DNA of 15,638 bases, taken from positions 1 through 15,638 of the forward strand of contig JADFPK010000015.1 in assembly GCA_022562375.1 (NCBI GenBank), in the 5' to 3' direction. A program made the translations under genes and the position numbers. A model generated the notes under the pieces. That model was not told the origin of the DNA. It saw nothing but the letters and a program-made list of their open reading frames with translations, and did not search any database. Numbering within the stretch: position 1 is the stretch's first letter; each line of letters begins with the position of its first letter. Shown piece after piece: positions 1 to 5,896 of this stretch. Source of the stretch: Pseudomonadota bacterium. GTDB taxonomy: Bacteria; Pseudomonadota; Alphaproteobacteria; SMXQ01.

Positions 1-1702
1 CTTCCCCGTCGCGCCACGCGAGGCTGTGCTTGAGCCAGTTTTCGTCATCGCGATCGGGATAATCCTCGCGCGCATGGGCGCCGCGGCTTTCGGTGCGCGC
101 CGCCGCCGAATGCAGGCTGACCACCGCTTGGCCCAGCAAATTATCGAGCTCCAGGGTCTCGACCAGGTCGGAATTCCAGATCATCGACCGATCCGTGACA
201 TTGACCTCGGCGAACGAGGCGCCCACCGCGTCGATTTTCTCGACCCCTTCGTCGAGAATCTCGGCATTGCGGAAGACGGCGCAGTTCTCCTGCATGGCGC
301 GCTGCATATGGAGGCGTATCTCGCTGGTCCTGAGCGCGCCCTTGGCGTGGCGAAGCTTGTCCAGCCTGGCGATCACCGCATCGCTGGCGTCCCCGGGCAA
401 CGGCTTGTGCGCCTCACCCGGCGTCAGGAGCTCGGCCGCCCTGAGCGCGGCGGCGCGGCCGAAGACGACGATGTCGAGAAGCGAATTGCAGCCCAGCCGG
501 TTGGCGCCGTGGACCGAAACCGATGCCGCCTCGCCGATCGCCATCAGCCCCGGCTGGACGGCATCCGGATCCTCGGCCGTCGGCCTCAGGACCTCGCCAT
601 GGTGGTTGGTGGGGATGCCGCCCATGTTGTAGTGCACCGTCGGAATGACCGGGATCGGCTCCTTGGTGACGTCGACGCCGGCGAATATCTGGGCGGTTTC
701 CGAAATTCCCGGCAGGCGTTCTTGAAGCAGATCCGGGTCCAAATGTTCGATGTGGAGATAGATATGGTCCTTTTTCGGCCCGACGCCCCGGCCCTCGCGA
801 ATCTCGATGGTGAGGGCGCGGCTGACCACGTCCCGGGAAGCCAGGTCCCCGGCGGTGGGCGCGTAACGCTCCATGAAATGCTCGCCCTCGGAATTGATCA
901 GATACCCTCCCTCGCCGCGGGCGCCTTCGGTGATCAGACAGCCCGAACCGTAAATCCCGGTGGGATGGAACTGGATGAATTCCATGTCCTGCAGCGCCAG
1001 GCCGGCGCGCAACACCATGGCGTTGCCATCGCCGGTGCAGGTGTGGGCGGAGGTGCAGGAGAAATAGGCTCGCCCGTAGCCGCCGGTGGCGAGCACGGTG
1101 ATCTGCGCGTGGAATCGATGCAGGCTCCCGTCTTCCAGGTTCCACGCCATCACCCCCCGGCAGACGCCGTCCTCGTCCATGAGCAGATCGAGGGCGAAAT
1201 ACTCGATGAAGAACTCGGCCTCGTGCTTGAGGGATTGCTGGTAGAGCGTCTGCAGAATGGCGTGGCCGGTGCGGTCGGCGGCGGCGCAGGCCCGGTGCGC
1301 CATCGCCTTGCCGTACTCCACCGTGTGGCCGCCGAAGGGCCGCTGGTAGATCTTGCCATCCTCGGTGCGGGAAAAAGGCACGCCGAAATGCTCGAGCTCG
1401 GTCACCGCCTCGACGGCGTTGCGGCAGAGATATTCGATGGCGTCCTGATCGCCGAGCCAGTCCGAACCCTTGACCGTGTCGTACATGTGCCAGCGCCAAT
1501 CGTCGGGCTCGATATTGCCGAACGCGGCGCCGATGCCGCCTTGGGCGCTGACCGTGTGGCTGCGGGTCGGAAACACCTTGGAGATGCAGCCGGTCTTCAG
1601 TCCCGCCGCGGTCATGCCGAGCGTGGCGCGCAATCCGGCGCCGCCGGCGCCGACGACGATGACGTCATGGCGGTGATCGGTGATGTCGTATGATTTCGCC
1701 AT
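1..1702 (-). CDS. sdhA: Succinate dehydrogenase flavoprotein subunit SdhA, 3' end cut by window
   Basis: Catalytic subunit of respiratory complex II: oxidises succinate to fumarate in the TCA cycle and passes electrons through FAD to the iron-sulfur subunit. About 567 N-terminal residues are present; the C-terminus lies beyond the left edge (the family is about 590-610 residues). Visible are the dinucleotide-binding motif [12 protein letters not shown] (about residues 16-27), the segment [12 protein letters not shown] in which His49 is the expected covalent FAD attachment residue, the substrate-site HPTGIYGSG (246-254), and RDVVSRA (290-296) with the expected catalytic arginine. The start ATG (MAKSYDITD) lies five bases after the sdhD stop codon, so translation is probably coupled. 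sdhB is expected just outside the window. Identity is very secure from sequence and from the sdhC-sdhD-sdhA order. A long open frame on the opposite strand is a shadow. Confidence 0.97.
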   Translation of the reverse strand, partial: MAKSYDITDHRHDVIVVGAGGAGLRATLGMTAAGLKTGCISKVFPTRSHTVSAQGGIGAAFGNIEPDDWRWHMYDTVKGSDWLGDQDAIEYLCRNAVEAVTELEHFGVPFSRTEDGKIYQRPFGGHTVEYGKAMAHRACAAADRTGHAILQTLYQQSLKHEAEFFIEYFALDLLMDEDGVCRGVMAWNLEDGSLHRFHAQITVLATGGYGRAYFSCTSAHTCTGDGNAMVLRAGLALQDMEFIQFHPTGIYGSGCLITEGARGEGGYLINSEGEHFMERYAPTAGDLASRDVVSRALTIEIREGRGVGPKKDHIYLHIEHLDPDLLQERLPGISETAQIFAGVDVTKEPIPVIPTVHYNMGGIPTNHHGEVLRPTAEDPDAVQPGLMAIGEAASVSVHGANRLGCNSLLDIVVFGRAAALRAAELLTPGEAHKPLPGDASDAVIARLDKLRHAKGALRTSEIRLHMQRAMQENCAVFRNAEILDEGVEKIDAVGASFAEVNVTDRSMIWNSDLVETLELDNLLGQAVVSLHSAAARTESRGAHAREDYPDRDDENWLKHSLAWRDGE

Positions 1703-1707
1703 CGCGC

Positions 1708-2088
1708 TTAGCCCCCGAAGGCGATCCTGGCGACGGCGAAGAACGCCGCCAGCGCCAGGGCGGCGACGGCGATCTTCATGGCGATCATGGTGCCGACGTG
1801 GCGCCACTCGGTGTGGACGTAATCCTCGATGATGGCCTCGAGACCGAGCCAGAGGTGAGTGAAGGTGGCCGCCAACAGCGACGCCATCAATATGGCGTTC
1901 AGGGGCGCGCCCAGCCAGGCGACGACCGCCCCATGGCTCTTCCCGGCAAGCATCGCCATCGAGGGGACGAACCAGATCGTCAGCGGCACCAGGGCGATCG
2001 CGGTCAGCTTCTGTGCCCACCAGTGGCCGGCGCCTTGGGAGGCCGAACCGGGGGCGGTGGCGCCCCCGGGCGGTGTGCCGGGGCTCAT
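1708..2088 (-). CDS. sdhD: Succinate dehydrogenase membrane anchor subunit SdhD
   Basis: Hydrophobic anchor of complex II, 126 residues, in the cytoplasmic membrane; with SdhC it binds heme b and ubiquinone. Three membrane segments are visible at about residues 28-48, 62-83 and 100-122. His78 (in FTHLWLG) sits 11 and 12 residues before Asp89-Tyr90, the same spacing as the heme-ligand histidine and the quinone-site Asp-Tyr pair of E. coli SdhD. The ATG chosen (MSPGTPPGG) overlaps the sdhC stop codon by four bases (ATGA), a typical translational-coupling arrangement; a longer open frame upstream would run through sdhC and is rejected. The N-terminal 20 residues are Pro/Gly/Ala-rich and probably disordered. 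Confidence 0.93.
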   Translation of the reverse strand: MSPGTPPGGATAPGSASQGAGHWWAQKLTAIALVPLTIWFVPSMAMLAGKSHGAVVAWLGAPLNAILMASLLAATFTHLWLGLEAIIEDYVHTEWRHVGTMIAMKIAVAALALAAFFAVARIAFGG

Positions 2089-2483
2089 GATCCGCCGCCC
2101 ATCATGGTCAGGCCGAAGGCCCAGGCCGCCCCGGTCAACAGGATCGACACCACGACCACCGACCAACCCGAAGCATAGACCTGGGGCAGCTCGAAGCCCC
2201 AGCCGGCGTCCCAGAAGAGATGGCGGACGCCGTTGCACAGATGAAAGAACAGCGCGAAGGAAAAACCGAGAAGCACCACCATGCCAAGCCACGACCCCAG
2301 CAAACCCTGGGCCACCGCGAAGGGGCCCGGCCCGGCCCCGGCGGCCAGCAGCCAGGCGACCAGCAGCACCATGCCGGCGGCAAGCGCCACTCCGGTAATG
2401 CGGTGGAAAATCGACAGGATGGAGGTCAACTGCGGCCGGTAGACCTGCAGATGCGGTGACAGCGGACGTTTACCCTTTGGCAT
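2085..2483 (-). CDS. sdhC: Succinate dehydrogenase cytochrome b556 subunit SdhC
   Basis: Large cytochrome b anchor of complex II, 132 residues, cytoplasmic membrane. The N-terminal signature [20 protein letters not shown] (residues 6-25), followed by FHRITG, is characteristic of SdhC; Ser24 and Arg28 correspond to the quinone-site Ser/Arg of the family. His81 in [13 protein letters not shown] is the expected heme b ligand. Three membrane segments are seen at about 29-49, 62-84 and 105-126. The start [11 protein letters not shown] fits the family length; the open frame continues 39 codons upstream but that part lacks similarity and lies in the promoter/leader. First gene of sdhCDA(B); a promoter candidate is about 90-115 bases upstream. 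Confidence 0.94.
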   Translation of the reverse strand: MPKGKRPLSPHLQVYRPQLTSILSIFHRITGVALAAGMVLLVAWLLAAGAGPGPFAVAQGLLGSWLGMVVLLGFSFALFFHLCNGVRHLFWDAGWGFELPQVYASGWSVVVVSILLTGAAWAFGLTMMGGGS

Positions 2484-2778
2484 TTGCGAAGCCCTGAGAG
2501 CAATCAGCGAAGCCGTGAGAAACGATCTCGGACGGAATGCGGCGCCGGGCGATGTTGGACGCCGCGCACCCGGTTTAGACTCCTGGCCCCTCAGTGTCAA
2601 CTTCAGGGGAATCGACCTCCGCCGCGGCCAGCGCCCGATCCCCCGGCGACGGCCCGCGTCGCGCTCACGGCGGATATCGCCGGCCGATGGCGCCCGGCCC
2701 GGCCGGCAAATCCCGCCGAATAGGGGGGCTTGGATGACGTATCCGTATCGGCCGGGCGATGAGGAATGGACGCGGCGC
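2484..2778. other. Intergenic region between the dioxygenase gene and sdhC
   Basis: This 295-base gap holds the sdh promoter candidate in its left half. The right half (about 2610-2778) is very GC-rich and carries no open frame with recognisable content. No U-tailed terminator for the upstream dioxygenase gene is evident. Confidence 0.6.
2572..2600 (-). promoter_or_regulatory. Candidate promoter of the sdhCDA(B) operon
   Basis: On the minus strand a perfect TTGACA (2595-2600) is followed after 17 bases by TAAACC (2572-2577), a weak -10 element; TCTAAA, overlapping it, is a second choice with shorter spacing. Predicted transcription starts near 2565 and gives a leader of about 80 nt before sdhC. 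The -35 box lies inside an imperfect inverted repeat with CCCCT/AGGGG arms at 2587-2609, which could be an operator. The position is right for the operon; the function is inferred. Confidence 0.4.
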
Positions 2779-3657
2779 TCAGCGCGGCGCGGCGCCGGCG
2801 GCGGTGGTCCGGTGCAGAAGGCGCTCCATGTCCTCGGTGTAGTCCATCACCGCGTTGTGCATGGCGCACCGGTTGTCCCACATCACCACGTCGCCGACCC
2901 GCCAGCGGTGCCGGTAGACGTTCTCGGGCCGGGTGGCGGCGGCGTACAGGGTGTCCAACAGGGGACGGCTCTCCTCTTCGGTCATGTCTTCGAAACGGAT
3001 GGTGAAGTGCGGGTTGACGAACAGCATCGGGCGACCGGTCTCCGGATGGGTGCACACCACCGGGTGGGCGCGCGGCGGCTTGACCTCCCCGCGGTCGATG
3101 GCGCGCGCGTCGTTATGCTCCAGGCTGCGCGTGTAGGTGGCCATGCCGCTGTGCAGCGCGCTGCGGCCCCGCAAGGTCTCGCGCAGCTCTTCCGAGAGCG
3201 CATCGAAGGCGCGGTACATGTTGCAGAACATGGTGTCGCCGCGCCCGTCGGTCACCAGACGCGCGTGCAGCACCGTCACCGCCGGCGGCCGCTCGGCGTG
3301 GGAGATGTCCGAATGCCAGTAGTCGTTGCGCGCGCCGGGCCGGCCCCGGCGGTTCTCGATGATCAGCACCGCCGGGTGACCGTCCACCGTCCGGCGCGTG
3401 CGCAGCGGGTGGGGCTCGACCGCACCGAACAGCTCGGTGAATGCCACCTGGTCGCCGGGGCTGAGATCCTGATCCGGGAACACCAGGACCAGGTGCTCAT
3501 GGAAGGCGTCGCGAATGGCCAGGCTCGCCGCCTCGTCCAGGCGGGCCAGGTCCACGCCCCGCACCTCGGCGCCGAGCGCGCCGCTAAGCCTGCTGATCTT
3601 CATCGGCTTGCCGTTGTCCGACATGTCCCAGACAACTTTCAAATCCATGGCAATCAT
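2779..3657 (-). CDS. TauD/TfdA-family Fe(II)/2-oxoglutarate-dependent dioxygenase
   Basis: Predicted non-heme iron oxygenase that couples 2-oxoglutarate decarboxylation to hydroxylation of a small organic substrate. The iron triad is visible as His115-x-Asp117 (in YWHSDISH) and distal His267 (in MWDNRCAMHNAVMDY). Arg279 and Arg283 near the C-terminus match the arginines that hold 2-oxoglutarate and the substrate acid group in TauD. Length (up to 292 residues) is typical. The start is uncertain: in-frame ATGs give M1, M4, M12 and M19; the family usually begins just before the MKISRLSGALGAEV segment, so M12 or M19 may be the true start and none has a clear Shine-Dalgarno sequence. The substrate cannot be told from sequence (sulfonates, phenoxyacids, carnitine-type and other substrates are all used by this superfamily). 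It lies downstream of the SelW-like gene on the same strand, beyond a tandem repeat. Confidence 0.88.
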   Translation of the reverse strand: MIAMDLKVVWDMSDNGKPMKISRLSGALGAEVRGVDLARLDEAASLAIRDAFHEHLVLVFPDQDLSPGDQVAFTELFGAVEPHPLRTRRTVDGHPAVLIIENRRGRPGARNDYWHSDISHAERPPAVTVLHARLVTDGRGDTMFCNMYRAFDALSEELRETLRGRSALHSGMATYTRSLEHNDARAIDRGEVKPPRAHPVVCTHPETGRPMLFVNPHFTIRFEDMTEEESRPLLDTLYAAATRPENVYRHRWRVGDVVMWDNRCAMHNAVMDYTEDMERLLHRTTAAGAAPR

Positions 3658-3712
3658 ACCCAGATGGCGCCGCCACCGGAATTGTTTTCACTCCGCCGAG
3701 ATCATGAACTTC

Positions 3713-3766
3713 CGGGAATGGCCCGGGAATGGCCCGGGAATGGCCCGGGAATGGCCCGGGAATGGC
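3713..3766. repeat. 11-base tandem repeat, about five copies
   Basis: The unit cgggaatggcc is repeated exactly four times and followed by a fifth copy lacking its last base. Each junction creates the palindrome GGCCCGGG. The array ends one base inside the stop codon of the SelW-like gene and lies in the 108-base gap before the dioxygenase gene. The unit length is not a multiple of three and the array is outside the coding regions assigned here. Confidence 0.95.
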
Positions 3767-4050
3767 TAAGTGTCCGGCTCCGCGTGGCCGAGATCCTTGT
3801 CGGGCGCCACCCGGTCGCGGACCCGTTGCTTCAACTCCTTGATGTCGGGGAACCTCTCCATTTCCTGGCGCGACCAGATGATTTCGGCGCCGAGGCGGAC
3901 CTCGAAGACGCCGCCGGTGCCAGGCACCAGGGTTACGCCGCCAAGCTCGGTCTCGAAAGTACTCAGAAGCTCCTGCGCCATCCACGCCGCGCGCAACAGC
4001 CAGCGGCACTGGCGGCAGTAAACGATTTCGATGCGGGCTAAATCCGTCAT
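3766..4050 (-). CDS. SelT/SelW/SelH (Rdx) family thioredoxin-fold protein, Cys form
   Basis: Small 94-residue protein matching the selenoprotein W-like (Rdx) family. An N-terminal beta strand (ARIEIVYC) leads to the redox motif Cys12-Arg-Gln-Cys15, then a helix (WMAQELLSTF), a strand pair around GGVFEVRLGAEIIW (46-59), and a final helix with PDIKELKQRVRDRV. Bacterial members use Cys instead of selenocysteine, as here. The exact reaction is unknown; a thiol-redox role in the cytoplasm is inferred from the fold. The chosen ATG gives the usual family length and is preceded by AGGGA at a suitable distance; the open frame extends about 94 codons further upstream but that stretch is Arg/Gly/Pro-rich and unlike any domain. 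The TAG stop abuts the 11-base tandem repeat. Confidence 0.87.
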   Translation of the reverse strand: MTDLARIEIVYCRQCRWLLRAAWMAQELLSTFETELGGVTLVPGTGGVFEVRLGAEIIWSRQEMERFPDIKELKQRVRDRVAPDKDLGHAEPDT

Positions 4051-4340
4051 GGCGCGTCCCTGCCTTTCCCGTTTTCCAGAAACCGGGGCCGTTGAAGCCG
4101 GCTTCCGGACGCCCGGCGTCCGCCGGCGTGAGCCGCCGGGCCCTTCGCCAGTGTGCCACAACCAGCGCCGGCCGCAACCGTCCTGGATCGCGGCGATGGC
4201 GCGGCTGCAAGTTGCCCTTGAATCGCCGCGCCGGCGGTCGGGCCTTGGCCGCGACGAGCCATATGGAGCGCCGGGGGCGGCGCCGATCCCCCAGGGCATC
4301 GATAAATCTCTAGTGTCTTTTGTCTTACTCACCCCGTAAT
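4051..4340. other. Gene-less GC-rich stretch upstream of the SelW-like gene
   Basis: No convincing coding region or RNA gene is seen in these 290 bases. Several short GC-rich inverted repeats occur, as expected at this composition. The promoter of the SelW-like gene should lie here, but no clear -35/-10 pair could be picked by eye. The right end falls sharply in GC where the DnaA-box region begins. Confidence 0.5.
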
Positions 4341-4465
4341 TGTGGATAATACTGTGGATAAGCTGTGTAAAAAATGTGGGAAGTTGAGTATTTTATACAC
4401 AGAAAAGTTGACGAATATTATAGTTTACTATTGCTTTTCGGAATGGTTATAAGTAATCATGTTAC
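4341..4465. other. DnaA-box cluster in an AT-rich island: candidate replication origin or DnaA-regulated site
   Basis: Three exact matches to the DnaA box TTATNCACA occur within 61 bases: tgtggataa at 4341-4349 and 4353-4361 (both minus-strand TTATCCACA, 12 bases apart) and ttatacaca at 4393-4401 (plus strand). A near match (tgtgtaaaa, 4364-4372) lies between them. The following bases to about 4465 are strongly AT-rich in an otherwise GC-rich window, as expected for a duplex-unwinding element. Boxes beside an AT-rich tract are the core of bacterial oriC. Against it: no parAB, gidA/mnmG, hemE or dnaA is in view, and strand asymmetry cannot be judged from 15 kb. A DnaA-controlled promoter or a DnaA-titrating site is the alternative. 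Confidence 0.5.
4424..4453 (+). promoter_or_regulatory. Promoter-like sequence reading into the gene-less structured region
   Basis: TTTACT (4424-4429) and TATAAG (4448-4453, five of six matches to TATAAT) are separated by 18 bases on the plus strand at the end of the AT-rich island. A start near 4460 would produce a transcript ending at the terminator-like hairpin at 4632-4653 or at the larger one at 4947-5021. AT-rich DNA yields such matches by chance, so support is moderate. Confidence 0.35.
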
Positions 4466-4631
4466 CCGGTACGAGAGAGTACCGGTGTGAGTAATTCCCC
4501 GACGATACGCGGAAATCCCTCGGGTTTGCGTGGTTCAACGGGAATGAAAGCCCGGGGGCAGCGCAGGCGCCATCTGGCGATGCGCGGTCCGGTTCCGGCG
4601 GTTTGTTCTTAGCGATAAGGGCGGGCCGGCG

Positions 4632-4653
4632 GGCGGAGGATCCGCCTCTTTTT
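4632..4653 (+). terminator. Terminator-like hairpin with T-tract
   Basis: GGCGGA (4632-4637), loop GGA, and TCCGCC (4641-4646) form a perfect six-base-pair stem followed by TCTTTTT (4647-4653). This is the standard intrinsic terminator layout on the plus strand, in a region without a protein gene, so it suggests a small transcript starting upstream. Confidence 0.55.
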
Positions 4654-4946
4654 ATCGAGGCCGGCGCTTCCGGGGCAGGGCGGTCTCCCCAAGGACCGGT
4701 CGGCCCCACCGGGAAATGCCCCCGACAGGGGGCGTCTACCGATGCCCGGCAGCGGAAATTCTTCGGAAGGTCCGGTGCCTGGCGGGAAGGGCCGGTCGAG
4801 TAAAAGGACGGGTCTTCTGGATGGGCAGTGACTCCGCGAGGGGCCCTACCATCCGAAGGTTATCGCACCTCTCCCTGGGGAAGCGGTTGGCCGGACGATG
4901 GTAACTCTGTTCAGCCGCTTTCCGTACTGGGAGTCAGGCCGGCTCC

Positions 4947-5021
4947 CGAGGCGTCAGGTGTGTCCTAGCGGACACGAAGCGCGAGGTTCTTGGGCCGAGC
5001 GCACCTGACGCCTCGCTTTTT
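4947..5021 (+). terminator. Large terminator-like structure with 14-base-pair closing stem
   Basis: The arm cgaggcgtcaggtg (4947-4960) is perfectly complementary to cacctgacgcctcg (5002-5015), followed by CTTTTT (5016-5021). The 41-base loop contains an inner perfect hairpin TGTCC-tagc-GGACA (4961-4974) and a GCGC/GCGC-closed hairpin (about 4978-5001), so the whole can fold as a branched structure closed by a long helix. It looks like the 3' end of a structured RNA or a strong intrinsic terminator on the plus strand. Confidence 0.6.
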
Positions 5022-5073
5022 ATATCAAGACAAATCAGAAGACAACAAAGTTTCGTAGGTCCTTTGCGTTTGG

Positions 5074-5115
5074 CCCCCCCATGTTGTGGTGGAGCCCCCC
5101 CATGTTGTGGTGGAG
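5074..5115. repeat. Tandem duplication of a 21-base unit containing a C7 run
   Basis: Seven C residues followed by atgttgtggtggag occur twice head to tail (5074-5094 and 5095-5115) with no mismatch. The duplication lies in the non-coding region before the LysE-family gene. The unit length is a multiple of three, but no credible protein covers it. Confidence 0.95.
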
Positions 5116-5230
5116 AACGTACAGGCCGGGCCAAGCGTTCGCGGCGTCGATCTCGGCCGGCTGTTGTTTCGAGTGCCGCACTAATATATGAAGCGCAGGG
5201 CATATCGGTTCCCCCACGGCACCCACGGAG

Positions 5231-5866
5231 ATGGACACCACTTTCTTTTTTCTGAAGGGTTTAGCCGTCGGCTTCGTCATCGCGGCGCCGGTCGGTCCGG
5301 TGGGCATGATGTGCATTCACCGGACCATTACCGATGGTAAGATATTCGGATTCGTCACCGGCCTTGGCGCCGCCATCGCCGATACTTTGTACGGTTGCAT
5401 CGCCGCCTTCGGATTGGGCTTCCTCGCCGCCGAGTTGATCAACTACCAGATGCCGCTCCGCGGCTTTGGCGGCGCCGTCCTTTGCGTCATCGGGCTTCGC
5501 GCGTTGTTGAACCGCCGGGCGCCGAACCCGGCGGCGCCCAAGCGCGATCAATATTTCCGTATGTTCGTTTCCACCTTCTTCATCACCGTCACCAACCCTC
5601 TCACCATCCTATCCTTCGTCGCCATATTCGCCGCCATCGGCATCGCCGAGGTCAGGGAACAGATGGGCTGGGGCATCGCCCTGGTGGCGGGGGTATTCAT
5701 CGGCTCGTCGGCCTGGTGGATGCTTTTGACCTCGATCGCCGGGATCTTCCATAAGCGCCTCGACGATAGCAGCGCGATTTGGGTCGGCCGCTTCTCCGGC
5801 GTCGTTATCCTCGGTTTCGGGTTCGTGCTGCTGGCATCGCTGATCGGCGTCGATATGGCGGGGTGA
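5231..5866 (+). CDS. LysE/RhtB/ArgO-family amino-acid exporter-like membrane protein
   Basis: Predicted cytoplasmic-membrane exporter of 211 residues, normal for the LysE superfamily, whose members export amino acids such as lysine, arginine, threonine or homoserine; the substrate here is unknown. About six hydrophobic segments are visible (about 6-27, 38-62, 65-91, 112-136, 146-170, 187-208). The family signature PVGPVGMMCIHRT follows the first segment (20-32), and TNPLTILSF (121-129) marks the conserved NP in the fourth. The chosen ATG leaves GGAG directly adjacent to the start codon, too close for a standard ribosome-binding site; no better in-frame start is seen. A TAATAT element at 5182-5187 may be its -10 box. 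The gene is convergent with the TPR gene, 30 bases away. Confidence 0.88.
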   Translation: MDTTFFFLKGLAVGFVIAAPVGPVGMMCIHRTITDGKIFGFVTGLGAAIADTLYGCIAAFGLGFLAAELINYQMPLRGFGGAVLCVIGLRALLNRRAPNPAAPKRDQYFRMFVSTFFITVTNPLTILSFVAIFAAIGIAEVREQMGWGIALVAGVFIGSSAWWMLLTSIAGIFHKRLDDSSAIWVGRFSGVVILGFGFVLLASLIGVDMAG

Positions 5867-5896
5867 AGCAATCGGCGGCGAAATTTCCGCGCGCCA

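Larger units (their letters stand above)
4460..5021 (+). ncRNA. Candidate structured non-coding RNA region (family not recognised)
   Basis: Between a promoter-like sequence and a strong terminator-like structure, 560 bases carry no recognisable protein gene but a dense series of stable hairpins on the plus strand. These include CCGGTAC/GTACCGG (near 4468-4487), nested GCGCA-CGCCA/TGGCG-TGCGC (about 4560-4584), GCCCCC/GGGGGC (about 4718-4733), a C(TTCG)G tetraloop hairpin near 4760, TACCATCCG paired with CGGACGATGGTA (about 4848-4903, one bulge), and GGGAGTC/GGCTCCC (about 4929-4947). The terminator at 4632-4653 would split it into a first RNA of about 195 nt and a second part. Size of the first would suit 6S RNA or another small RNA, but no signature of 6S, RNase P, tmRNA or SRP RNA was recognised. 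Existence as an RNA gene is inference. Confidence 0.35.

Noticed and set aside
26..1693. 555-codon open frame on the plus strand
   Set aside because: It lies wholly opposite sdhA, which has all catalytic motifs; the Arg/Gly/Val/Ala-rich antisense product reflects GC-rich codon bias.
2515..4041. 508-codon plus-strand open frame across the dioxygenase and SelW-like genes
   Set aside because: It spans two recognisable minus-strand genes and a tandem repeat; its product includes the translated repeat and no domain.
3766..4332. Longer (188-codon) version of the SelW-like gene
   Set aside because: The first 94 codons encode an Arg/Gly/Pro-rich stretch with no similarity; the SelW-like family length matches the internal ATG with AGGGA upstream.
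4428..4709. Minus-strand frame of 93 codons in the gene-less region, and two short plus-strand frames at 4603-4904
   Set aside because: No ribosome-binding sites of note, no domain, Pro/Gly/Arg-rich composition, and they run through the strong hairpins and terminator-like sequences.
4460..5021. RNase P RNA, tmRNA, SRP RNA or a tRNA in the gene-less region
   Set aside because: None of the conserved core motifs (for example GAGGAAAGTCC of RNase P, a tmRNA tag frame, or a T-arm GGTTCRA with matching acceptor stem) could be found.
5074..5115. Start of a CRISPR array
   Set aside because: Only two units, head to tail without spacers; a simple tandem duplication.
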